Of a stretch of DNA of 12,733 nucleotides, positions 1 to 6,020 are shown piece by piece. Numbering within the stretch: position 1 is the first letter of the stretch; every line of letters begins with the position of its first letter. A program made the translations under genes and the position numbers. The DNA lies in NCBI GenBank assembly GCA_000435595.1, contig FR895393.1:1-12733 (forward strand). The letters are read 5' to 3'. Source of the DNA: Firmicutes bacterium CAG:882 (GTDB lineage: Bacteria > Bacillota > Clostridia > Lachnospirales > Lachnospiraceae). The notes beneath the pieces are model-generated. The model worked only from the letters and a program-made list of their open reading frames with translations. It was not told the DNA's origin and ran no database searches.

Positions 1-1322
1 GAAAGACCGCACTTATAAATCATTTTATAAATGACAGAAAAGCCATATATTTTATGGGTGTTGAGAGCAGTGAGAAGCAGAATCTTGAGAATTTCAGCAG
101 AAGCATCATTGAGTACACCAGTGGGATAAGTGCGGATGGGATGTTTTCTTCGTTTCAGACGGCACTCGAGTATGCCTTCAGGCTTGCGGAGAATGAAAGG
201 CTGGTGCTTGTGATAGACGAATATCCGTATGTCGCGCGCGCGTCAAAGAGCCTTGCATCCACGCTTCAGCTTTTGATTGATAAATATAAGGATAACTCCA
301 AGCTCATGCTGATACTTTGCGGTTCGTCGATGTCATACATGGAGGACAATGTCCTTGCATACAAGGCGCCTTTATATGGAAGAAGAACGGCACAGCTTAA
401 AATCCTGCCGTTTGATTTTGAGGAGACCTGCCGATGGCTTACCAATATGGAGGACGAGGACAAGGCACTTATATATGGAGTGGTTGGGGGTACACCGCAA
501 TATCTGTTACAGATAGACGACAGGCTGAGCGTCGAGGAGAACATAAAGGAGACGTTTCTTAACCCTGTTTCATTTTTGTTCGAGGAGCCGATTAATCTTT
601 TAAAACAGGAGGTGCGCGAGCCTGCAATATATACCGTCGTAATAACTGCGGTTGCGCAGGGGGCAACGAGAATGTCCGAGATAGCCACCAAGGTTGGAGA
701 GAACACGAGCGTCTGCTCCGTTTATTTAAAAAATCTCATTGATTTGGGAATTATAAAAAAGGAAATGCCGTATGGAGAGAAGGCTTCAAAGAAATCAATA
801 TATGTGATTGAGGACAATATGTTTCGTTTTTGGTACAGATTTGTCTTTGAGAACAACTCCGTAATCATGCGTGGAGCCGCGGACATTGTATACAGGCGCA
901 TATCGCCGGAATTTTCCGATTACATGGGCAGTGTTTTTGAGGAGATATGCAAGCAGTATTTATGGAAAATGCTTATAAGCGGAAGGACACCGATACAGTT
1001 TTCATCGCTGGGACGCTGGTGGGGGAACAATCCCGTTGAGAAAAAGCAGGTAGAGATAGATATTGTGGCGGAGCAGGACAAGGATACGGCACTGTTTGGA
1101 GAGTGCAAGTGGAGAAATGAGAAGCTTGACACGGAGGTGCTCGATGCGCTCATTTTAAAATCAGAGCTGTTTCCGCATAAGAATAAGTTCTATTATCTTT
1201 TCTCAAAATCAGGTTTTACAAAGGGATGCACGGAAAAGGCGGAGAAGCTTGGAAATGTCATTCTTGTGGATTTTAAAAATATCATGAATGATATTAAAAA
1301 TGATGCCGGGAATGGCAGGTAA
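1..1322 (+). CDS. AAA+ ATPase with C-terminal DUF234 (nuclease-like) domain, 5' truncated
   Basis: The frame is open from the first base, so the Met at 54 is internal and the true start lies upstream. The first complete codons read K-T-A-L after the last two bases of a Gly codon, which fits the end of a Walker A motif (GKT). Walker B is visible as LVLVIDE around 205-225. A winged-helix-like stretch follows the ATPase core (about 600-790). The C-terminal part has EIDIVAE and then GECKW (about 1055-1110), the spaced D...E-x-K pattern of PD-(D/E)XK folds, as expected for DUF234. Proteins of this family (archaeal-type ATPase plus DUF234) are common and often multicopy in Clostridia; their role is poorly known. 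About 439 residues remain, close to the usual 450-470, so little is missing. No terminator is visible downstream; the mgtE promoter starts 24 nt after the stop. Confidence 0.85.
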   Translation, partial: KTALINHFINDRKAIYFMGVESSEKQNLENFSRSIIEYTSGISADGMFSSFQTALEYAFRLAENERLVLVIDEYPYVARASKSLASTLQLLIDKYKDNSKLMLILCGSSMSYMEDNVLAYKAPLYGRRTAQLKILPFDFEETCRWLTNMEDEDKALIYGVVGGTPQYLLQIDDRLSVEENIKETFLNPVSFLFEEPINLLKQEVREPAIYTVVITAVAQGATRMSEIATKVGENTSVCSVYLKNLIDLGIIKKEMPYGEKASKKSIYVIEDNMFRFWYRFVFENNSVIMRGAADIVYRRISPEFSDYMGSVFEEICKQYLWKMLISGRTPIQFSSLGRWWGNNPVEKKQVEIDIVAEQDKDTALFGECKWRNEKLDTEVLDALILKSELFPHKNKFYYLFSKSGFTKGCTEKAEKLGNVILVDFKNIMNDIKNDAGNGR

Positions 1323-1345
1323 AATAAAATTTTACATTTAAAAGG

Positions 1346-1375
1346 TTGACGTATTTGCATGAAAGGAAGTACAAT
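1346..1375 (+). promoter_or_regulatory. Sigma-A promoter of the mgtE leader
   Basis: TTGACG (1346-1351) and TACAAT (1370-1375) are separated by 18 bp. Each differs from consensus at one position. The predicted transcription start is near 1382, giving a leader of roughly 280 nt before mgtE. Confidence 0.75.
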
Positions 1376-1379
1376 ATCA

Positions 1380-1415
1380 TACGGAGTAAGAATCCGTACA
1401 CGGAAGGATTTCCGT
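1380..1415 (+). other. Two tandem hairpins at the 5' end of the mgtE leader
   Basis: TACGGA/TCCGTA (1380-1385 with 1393-1398, 7-nt loop) is followed directly by ACGGAA/TTCCGT (1400-1405 with 1410-1415, 4-nt loop). The two share the ACGGA/TCCGT stem sequence, so the outer arms could also pair with each other and give an alternative fold. If transcription starts near 1382 the first stem loses its outer pair or two. They could stabilise the 5' end or act in sensing; nothing in the sequence decides this. Confidence 0.45.
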
Positions 1416-1448
1416 ATCAGAAGTAAAAATTATCAGGAGGTGGACTGC

Positions 1449-1538
1449 ATGGACAGTTGCGACAGTATTGGTCGAAGTATTATCTGCGGTGGCAGACATA
1501 TGAATATCATGACGCAGCTTGTCAGGTGTGGACACTGA
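1449..1538 (+). CDS. Putative 29-residue leader peptide upstream of mgtE
   Basis: An ATG at 1449 lies 8 nt after AGGAGG (1435-1440), one of the best ribosome binding sites in the window, and opens a 29-codon frame ending at TGA 1536-1538. The peptide begins MDSCDSIGRS, carries Cys-Gly-Gly-Arg-His at residues 13-17 and ends VRCGH. It has four cysteines and no predicted TM segment. Codons 12-16 are the 5' arm of the antiterminator stem (1483-1494), and the stop codon lies in the loop of the 1511-1517/1540-1546 stem, so translation and RNA folding must interact. It lacks the Asp/Glu/Pro run of Salmonella MgtL. The strong ribosome binding site and this placement favour real translation, but a chance ORF within a structured RNA cannot be excluded. 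Confidence 0.6.
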   Translation: MDSCDSIGRSIICGGRHMNIMTQLVRCGH

Positions 1539-1576
1539 ACTGCGTCTGTTTCATATTGCCTTTTTGCCGCCGCAGA
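1483..1576 (+). promoter_or_regulatory. Antiterminator arm of the mgtE leader RNA
   Basis: TCTGCGGTGGCA (1483-1494) can pair with TGCCGCCGCAGA (1565-1576) over 12 bp with a single G-U. The enclosed RNA folds on the same axis: ATATGAA (1498-1504) with TTCATAT (1550-1556), then GACGCAG (1511-1517) with CTGCGTC (1540-1546). The 3' strand of the 12-bp helix is the 5' half of the terminator stem at 1566-1588, so the two are mutually exclusive. GGCA (1491-1494) can alternatively pair with TGCC (1557-1560), a possible switching intermediate. I do not find the conserved M-box (ykoK) core here. Confidence 0.7.
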
Positions 1577-1594
1577 ATATGTGGCGGTATTTTT
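1565..1594 (+). terminator. Attenuator terminator upstream of mgtE
   Basis: GCCGCCGC (1566-1573) pairs with GTGGCGGT (1581-1588) with two G-U pairs, flanked by a T-A pair (1565/1589), with a 7-nt loop and then TTTTT (1590-1594). It ends 69 nt before the mgtE start and lies inside the transcript from 1346-1375, so it can only act as a conditional (attenuation) terminator. Confidence 0.75.
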
Positions 1595-1663
1595 GTGCTT
1601 AAATTCGGATAGGTTTAGGCGGACGGAATACCGGAGAAAATATTTTCAAAGGGAGGCAGTGTG

Positions 1664-3058
1664 ATGACAAAGAAAATTTTGAGTGAACACAATTTTGTGG
1701 ATGAAATTTTAAAGCTGTTCCGCACACCGATGAAGCAGGCGGAGCTGCTTGATAAATTGTCGGATTACCATGAGAACGATATAGCGGAGGCGTTCGAGGA
1801 GTTATCCGAGGAGGAGAGAAAGAAGCTGTATCCGATTCTCGGAGCGGAGCGCGTGGCGGAGATTATAAGCTACATTGAGGACCCGGACGAGTACCTGAAG
1901 GAGATTGGCATAGACAGGGCTGCGAAGGTCATTTCCTACATGGACTCGGACGACGCGGTAGACGTTCTCGATGAATTCGATGATTCGACACAGGAGAAGC
2001 TTGTTAAGCTCCTTGATGAGGACTCAAGCCACGACATCAAGATGATTCTCTCCTATGAGGATGACGAGGCGGGAAGCAGAATGACGACGAACTATATCGT
2101 CATACACAACAACCTTACGGTTCGTCAGGCTATGCGGGAGCTTGTGAAGCAGGCGGGGGAGAACGACAATATCTCTACCGTGTATGTGCTTGATGGGAAC
2201 GATAAGTTCTGTGGCGCGATAGATTTGAAGGATTTGATAATAGCGCGGGAGAACACACCGCTTGAGGATATCATAAGCGTGTCCTACCCGTATGTGACCG
2301 ACCATGAAAAGATAAGCGACTGCATCGAGCGTTTGAAGGACTACGCCGAGGACTCGATTCCGGTTCTGACGGACGAGGGCGAGCTTATCGGTGTAATCAC
2401 GGCACAGGATGTAGTTGAGGCTGTCGATGATGAGATGGGTGAGGACTATGCAAAGCTCGGAGGTCTCACCGAGCAGGAGGATTTGGAGGAGTCGACCTTT
2501 ACAAGTGTAAAAAAGAGACTTCCATGGCTCATAATTCTGCTGTTCTTAGGCATTGGAGTGTCCTCGGTTGTCGGAATATTTGAGACTGTTGTGGCGGTTC
2601 TTCCTATTGTAATATGTTTTCAGTCATTAATCCTTGATATGGCGGGAAATGTCGGAACACAGTCGCTTGCGGTGACAATCCGTGTGCTCATGGATGAGAA
2701 TCTCTCGGCGGGTGAAAAATTGAAGCTTGTCGGGAAAGAGGTGCGCGTGGGATTTTCGAACGGAATGATTCTGGGAGTGCTGTCTTTTGCGTTTATCGGA
2801 GTGTACATTCGGTTCTTTAAGCACAATCCGGTGGGATACTCGTTTATGATTTCCGGATGCGTCGGATTGGCACTCATGGCGGCGATGGTCATATCGAGCC
2901 TTGTCGGTACGCTTGTGCCGATGCTTTTCCACAAGATTAAGATTGATCCTGCCGTAGCGTCGGGACCGCTCATAACAACGGTGAATGACCTTGTTGCGGT
3001 TATCGCTTACTACGGACTTGTGTGGATACTGCTCATAGATGTGCTGCACCTTGCGTAA
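1664..3058 (+). CDS. mgtE: Magnesium transporter MgtE
   Basis: MgtE is a homodimeric inner-membrane Mg2+ channel gated by cytosolic Mg2+. This 464-residue protein has the standard order: a helical MgtE N domain (about 1-135), two CBS domains (about 137-255), a connecting plug helix and five TM segments (about 285-464). Family signatures include A-G-N-V-G-T-Q-S (from 327) and the TVNDL motif, whose Asp442 corresponds to the selectivity-filter Asp of Thermus MgtE. The ATG at 1664 is preferred over the GTG at 1661 because it sits 7 nt from GGGAGG (1651-1656) rather than 4. The gene is alone in its transcription unit, between the leader attenuator and the terminator at 3060-3128. Transcription is probably controlled by the leader, in addition to the channel's own CBS-based gating. 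Confidence 0.95.
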   Translation: MTKKILSEHNFVDEILKLFRTPMKQAELLDKLSDYHENDIAEAFEELSEEERKKLYPILGAERVAEIISYIEDPDEYLKEIGIDRAAKVISYMDSDDAVDVLDEFDDSTQEKLVKLLDEDSSHDIKMILSYEDDEAGSRMTTNYIVIHNNLTVRQAMRELVKQAGENDNISTVYVLDGNDKFCGAIDLKDLIIARENTPLEDIISVSYPYVTDHEKISDCIERLKDYAEDSIPVLTDEGELIGVITAQDVVEAVDDEMGEDYAKLGGLTEQEDLEESTFTSVKKRLPWLIILLFLGIGVSSVVGIFETVVAVLPIVICFQSLILDMAGNVGTQSLAVTIRVLMDENLSAGEKLKLVGKEVRVGFSNGMILGVLSFAFIGVYIRFFKHNPVGYSFMISGCVGLALMAAMVISSLVGTLVPMLFHKIKIDPAVASGPLITTVNDLVAVIAYYGLVWILLIDVLHLA

Positions 3059-3059
3059 G

Positions 3060-3128
3060 AAATGCCCCATATCAAATTGATATGTCCCTTTTTAAGAGGA
3101 TAAATCAGTATGATATGGGGCATTTTTT
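3060..3128. terminator. Bidirectional terminator between mgtE and the SGNH hydrolase gene
   Basis: AAATGCCCCATATCA (3060-3074) is perfectly complementary to 3111-3125, a 15-bp stem enclosing a 36-nt loop. On the plus strand it is followed by a run of six T (3123-3128), a good terminator for mgtE. On the minus strand the run is only TTTCTT, so it is weaker for the convergent hydrolase gene. The hydrolase stop codon (3127-3129) overlaps the T run. Confidence 0.8.
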
Positions 3129-3750
3129 ACTCCTTTACATATTTCATGATGTCATCGTATATTGCGCGGTAGCCGTCCTCATTGATATGCATGCCTTCGA
3201 TTGTGTACTCCGCTTTAAGCCTGCCAAGCTCGTCCTTCAGATTGCGGTTAATGTCAATGTAGCGTTGATGGTGCCCGGCGGCGAGCTTTTCCACCTCAAT
3301 GTTGGCAGCGTTGATTTTTTCATTGGTGCGTATTTTCAGGCATTCCTTCATCTCCTCGGCGGCTGCCTCGTAGTTGACGGGATAGTAAGCCATGAGATAG
3401 ATGCGGACACCGGGAACGGCAGTCTCGATGGCGGACAGGATTTTGCTGTAATTGTCCATGAGCTGACTTATCGGGATGCTTGACCAACTGAGGTCGTTGG
3501 TGCCGATATTTATAAATACCTTAGACGGCATCAGGTCGGTGGCACAGACATCAATAACTCTTAACAGCTCATCGGACATGAAGCCGCCGACACCGCGGTT
3601 GTAGATTACGGTGCTGTCATTGTGCTCTGTGAGCAGTTTATTGATAGGAAACATTTCCATAAGTGATGAGCCGGTAAATACAATCTGTCCCTTAAGAGCG
3701 GTTTTGTTTTCAAATCTGTAGTGTTCTACCTTAATTTTTTTATCATCCAT
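3127..3750 (-). CDS. SGNH/GDSL-family hydrolase (esterase/lipase-like)
   Basis: A 207-residue cytosolic protein without a signal peptide. The start at 3750 (MDDKKIKVEH) is chosen because AGGAG lies 7 nt upstream; the longer frame to 3897 would run through the promoter. SGNH blocks in order: GSSL at 27-30 (nucleophile Ser29, with Ser in place of the Asp of GDSL), Gly55 in RGVGGF (block II), GTND at 83-86 (Asn85, block III), and a C-terminal EGMH (185-188) holding the catalytic His188. In most relatives the residue three before the His is Asp; here it is Glu185. The family hydrolyses esters such as acetyl groups on carbohydrates or lysophospholipids; the substrate here cannot be told. It is monocistronic, convergent with mgtE and divergent from the GGDEF gene. 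Confidence 0.85.
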   Translation of the reverse strand: MDDKKIKVEHYRFENKTALKGQIVFTGSSLMEMFPINKLLTEHNDSTVIYNRGVGGFMSDELLRVIDVCATDLMPSKVFINIGTNDLSWSSIPISQLMDNYSKILSAIETAVPGVRIYLMAYYPVNYEAAAEEMKECLKIRTNEKINAANIEVEKLAAGHHQRYIDINRNLKDELGRLKAEYTIEGMHINEDGYRAIYDDIMKYVKE

Positions 3751-3777
3751 AGCTTTTCTCCTAAATAAAAAAAGTTT

Positions 3778-3806
3778 TTGACCGTAATAATAATATGTAT
3801 TATAAT
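3778..3806 (+). promoter_or_regulatory. Sigma-A promoter of the GGDEF gene, overlapping the divergent promoter
   Basis: TTGACC (3778-3783), a 17-bp spacer and a perfect TATAAT (3801-3806). Its -10 overlaps that of the minus-strand promoter inside the palindrome ATTATAAT (3799-3806). The predicted start is near 3813, leaving a 5' UTR of about 235 nt before the start at 4049. Confidence 0.65.
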
Positions 3807-3827
3807 ATATGGAATAGTTACGGACAA
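3799..3827 (-). promoter_or_regulatory. Sigma-A promoter of the SGNH hydrolase gene
   Basis: Read on the minus strand: TTGTCC (3827-3822), a 17-bp spacer, and a perfect TATAAT (3804-3799). The predicted start is near 3792, about 40 nt before the ATG at 3750. Confidence 0.7.
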
Positions 3828-3857
3828 TAAAATTTAGCCATTTAACGAAGGTATAGT

Positions 3858-4036
3858 GTGAACGCAGAATAAGCAAAGCGACTGCGTTCATGAGCAAGCA
3901 GCGAAAGCGGATTGCGAATGTCCGCTTTACAACACACCTGCAGTTTGTTTCTGAGCGAAAACAGATTGCAATGCCTGCAGATGAGAAATCGCCTGCGCGG
4001 GCTGTTCATCGCCTCATCGTGATAAATCGCTCGGAA
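3858..4036 (+). other. Structured 5' UTR of the GGDEF gene
   Basis: The stretch holds four inverted repeats: TGAACGCAG/CTGCGTTCA (3859-3867 with 3882-3890), AAAGCGGA/TCCGCTTT within the dispersed repeat (3905-3912 with 3922-3929), GAGCGA/TCGCTC (3953-3958 with 4027-4032) and, nested in the last, GATGAG/CTCATC (3980-3985 with 4013-4018). It is open in the downstream reading frame from an ATG at 3890, but that ATG is inside a hairpin and has no ribosome binding site. I looked for conserved c-di-GMP-I and -II riboswitch cores and did not find them. Confidence 0.5.
3893..3932 (+). repeat. Dispersed palindromic repeat, copy 1
   Basis: This 40-bp block matches 8526-8565 at 39 of 40 positions. It contains AAAGCGGA/TCCGCTTT with a 9-nt loop. 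A degenerate copy follows at 3954-3978 (AGCGAAAACAGATTGCAATG and on). It is intergenic and REP-like; no T run follows on either strand, so it is not an obvious terminator. Confidence 0.8.
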
Positions 4037-4048
4037 ATGAGGGTTAAA

Positions 4049-5116
4049 ATGTTGATAAATGATGCGGAGAGCAGGGAGCATAAGCGGTTCAGTGCGGTAT
4101 CCAGAGTAATCCAGAGCATTCTTATTTCGGCACTTATAGTGCTTGTTGTCATTATGATGATTCAGATAAAACACCTTCAGGGCACGGCGCGTGTAATAAA
4201 TTATGCCGGTCTTGTGCGCGGTGCGACGCAAAGGCTTGTGAAGCTTGAGATAATCGGAGTCCATGATGATGAGTTTGTACAGTATCTGGATGATATTCTG
4301 GAGGATTTGAAATATGATGATGGCAGTTATGGTCTTGTAAGGCTCGAGGATGCGAATTATCAGGGCAAGCTTGACAGCCTTATAGACTATTGGGAAAAAT
4401 TAAAAAAAGAGATTAGGAAGGCAAGAGACTGTGGCTATGAAGCCACCGATATAGTGGCAATGAGTGAGACATACTTCCGGCTTGCCGATGAGATGGTATC
4501 TGCGGCAGAGGCATATTCAAATAAAGCGGCAAAGCAGATGAGGCTTGTAGAGCTTTTGTCGGCAGTGGATATGCTTATACTGTTCCTGCTCATTATAGAG
4601 CAGTCGCTTTCTTCCATGCGGATAATCAGGAAGAACAGGATACTTGAGCAGAAGGCATATATAGATGTGCATACGGGGCTTCCTAATAAGAGCAAGTGCG
4701 AGGAGTTGTTTAGTGACATGTCATTTATAACAGAACCGACAGCTTGTCTGATGTTCGACCTTAACAATCTTAAGAGTGCGAACGATACGCTGGGACATTC
4801 GGCAGGCGACCAGCTTATCGCGAGCTTTGCGAGAGTGTTGAGAAATGTAATCCCGGCAAAGGATTTTGTTGGAAGGTACGGAGGTGATGAGTTCGTTGTG
4901 ATTCTGTACGATATTACAGAGAATACAGTTAGCAGCCTCCTTACACAACTGCATAATGAGGTTATACAGTTTAACAGATGTGGAAATAATATTCCGATAA
5001 GCTACGCACAGGGCTGGGCTGTGTCGACGGATTACACGGACTGCACGCTCAGGACTCTTTTTGACAAGGCAGACCACTTCATGTATACGAATAAGGTGAA
5101 AGTAAAGTCGAAGTAG
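4049..5116 (+). CDS. Membrane-bound diguanylate cyclase (GGDEF)
   Basis: It makes c-di-GMP from two GTP. The 355-residue protein has TM1 (about 20-40), an extracytoplasmic region of about 125 residues, TM2 (about 168-187) and a C-terminal GGDEF domain. The domain is intact: DVHTGLPNK, FDLNNLKSANDTLGH and GRYGGDEF, with GGDEF at 278-282. The inhibitory I-site RxxD five residues before GGDEF reads PAKD, so product feedback is probably lost. Just after TM1, INYAGLVRGATQRLVKLE resembles the P-box of NarX/PilJ-type sensors (N-x-A-G-x-x-R-x-x-x-Q-R), suggesting a small-anion or related ligand. The start at 4049 is chosen over 3890 and 4037 because GAGG (4039-4042) lies 6 nt upstream and upstream codons fall in repeat sequence; 4037 (MRVKM) remains possible. 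Confidence 0.87.
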   Translation: MLINDAESREHKRFSAVSRVIQSILISALIVLVVIMMIQIKHLQGTARVINYAGLVRGATQRLVKLEIIGVHDDEFVQYLDDILEDLKYDDGSYGLVRLEDANYQGKLDSLIDYWEKLKKEIRKARDCGYEATDIVAMSETYFRLADEMVSAAEAYSNKAAKQMRLVELLSAVDMLILFLLIIEQSLSSMRIIRKNRILEQKAYIDVHTGLPNKSKCEELFSDMSFITEPTACLMFDLNNLKSANDTLGHSAGDQLIASFARVLRNVIPAKDFVGRYGGDEFVVILYDITENTVSSLLTQLHNEVIQFNRCGNNIPISYAQGWAVSTDYTDCTLRTLFDKADHFMYTNKVKVKSK

Positions 5117-5125
5117 GAGAATTTT

Positions 5126-5168
5126 AATGAAGCGTATGGCAGATTATTCACCTGTCATACGCTTCATT
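5126..5168. terminator. Convergent hairpin between the GGDEF gene and the ygjP-like gene
   Basis: A 17-bp stem (5126-5142 with 5152-5168, one G-U pair) with a 9-nt loop. It begins 10 nt after the GGDEF stop, and the minus-strand stop codon (5144-5146) lies in the loop, so one arm encodes the last residues of the metallopeptidase. T runs after the stem are poor on both strands, so its strength as an intrinsic terminator is uncertain. Confidence 0.6.
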
Positions 5169-5737
5169 ATTTCATTGCCGTGGGTTTTAAGCCACTTTTC
5201 CTGTTCCGCATAGCCGGGAAGAACCCTTGCAACCTCATTCCAAAACAGTTGTGAGTGGTTCATTTCCTTTCGGTGGCACAGCTCATGCACCACGACATAG
5301 TCGATTACCTCCGGGGGAGTGAGCATGAGGAGACAGTTGAAATTAAGGTTTCCCATGCTGCTGCAGCTTCCCCAGCGTGTGCGCTGGTTTCTTATGGTTA
5401 TACGTCCATAGGTGACACCGACGATCGGCGCGAAGTGGGCCACACGCCCGGGAATGCAGGTGCAGGCTTTATCGGCAAGCTTTTTAATATCATTGTTTGA
5501 GAGCTTTTTAACAGGCAGTGCGTCATTACATTGTCTGTTTTTTTGCTCCTGCATCCTAAGATGTTCCGCTATCCAATCGGCGCGGGCTGATATGAACTGT
5601 TCAATATAGCTGCCGGAAGCCTGATACGGAGCGCGGACGATAACGCGCATATCGGGACGGATTTCTATGGCAAGGGTTTTTCTGGAGCTTCTTATAATTT
5701 CAATTTTTATATCGGATCTGCCGATGGGGGTATTCAT
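5144..5737 (-). CDS. YgjP-type M48-like zinc metallopeptidase (DUF45)
   Basis: A 197-residue soluble protein of the YgjP/DUF45 family, metal-dependent peptidases related to WLM and SprT-like proteins; physiological substrates are mostly unknown. Visible signatures are RWGSCSSMGNLNFNC (about 120-134), characteristic of the family, then VVHELCH with the zinc motif HELCH at 151-155 and a third likely ligand His161 in NHSQLFW. Length is slightly under the usual 220-240. The ATG at 5737 is supported by AGGAG 7 nt upstream. A sigma-A-like -10 (TATAAT, plus-strand 5805-5810) lies upstream on the minus strand, but its -35 is unclear. The gene stands alone, convergent with the GGDEF gene. Confidence 0.85.
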   Translation of the reverse strand: MNTPIGRSDIKIEIIRSSRKTLAIEIRPDMRVIVRAPYQASGSYIEQFISARADWIAEHLRMQEQKNRQCNDALPVKKLSNNDIKKLADKACTCIPGRVAHFAPIVGVTYGRITIRNQRTRWGSCSSMGNLNFNCLLMLTPPEVIDYVVVHELCHRKEMNHSQLFWNEVARVLPGYAEQEKWLKTHGNEIMKRMTGE

Positions 5738-5848
5738 GGATGTTCTCCTTTGGAAGGTTTTTATATAGCTGTTCTGCTGCTTTTAAATTTAATACTTATC
5801 GGTTATTATATCAAGCCGGAATGTTTAGAAAAATTTTATGAATAGCTG

Positions 5849-5877
5849 TTGCGGTTGGAAAGCCACGATGTTATAAT
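5849..5877 (+). promoter_or_regulatory. Promoter of the DUF6110-like/P-type ATPase unit
   Basis: TTGCGG (5849-5854) and a perfect TATAAT (5872-5877) are 17 bp apart. The -35 matches consensus at only three positions, which would suit an activated or regulated promoter. The predicted start near 5884 places the tandem repeat (5920-5959) in the early transcribed region. Confidence 0.55.
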
Positions 5878-5919
5878 AACGGCTGAAAAAAAGCGTGTGT
5901 TATAACTAACTGCACATAA

Positions 5920-5959
5920 ATAAGACTATCTGTAGATATATAAGACTATCTACGGATAT
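5920..5959 (+). repeat. Tandem 20-bp repeat, possible operator or RNA hairpin
   Basis: Unit 1 (5920-5939) is ATAAGACTATCTGTAGATAT and unit 2 (5940-5959) is ATAAGACTATCTACGGATAT: 17 of 20 identical, no gap. The unit length is about two helical turns, so a protein could bind the same face twice. TATCTGTAGATA (5927-5938) can also pair with TATCTACGGATA (5947-5958) over 12 bp with one G-U and an 8-nt loop. The position is roughly 36-75 nt after the predicted start and 61 nt before the first gene. It does not match metal-regulator boxes I know (CopY, Fur, MntR). Confidence 0.6.
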
Positions 5960-6020
5960 ATGCGGCGATCTTCTGGCACACACAGGAAAATACACCTATT
6001 GAATATGGAGGTACATAGCT

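Noticed and set aside
1449..1600. M-box or NiCo-type metal riboswitch upstream of mgtE
   Set aside because: I could not find the conserved core sequences of either class; the pairing that is present is a simple antiterminator/terminator arrangement overlapping an ORF.
3858..4036. c-di-GMP riboswitch upstream of the diguanylate cyclase
   Set aside because: A GCAAAGC string occurs near 3873, but the other conserved GEMM elements and receptor pairing are missing.
3890..4048. Extension of the GGDEF protein to the ATG at 3890 (53 more residues)
   Set aside because: The ATG sits in the 3' arm of a hairpin without a ribosome binding site, and the added codons come from the dispersed repeat. GAGG before 4049 gives a better start.
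5767..5780. 14-bp match AGCTGTTCTGCTGC shared with 9706-9719
   Set aside because: It is short, with no similarity in flanks and no common position relative to genes; a chance match is plausible.
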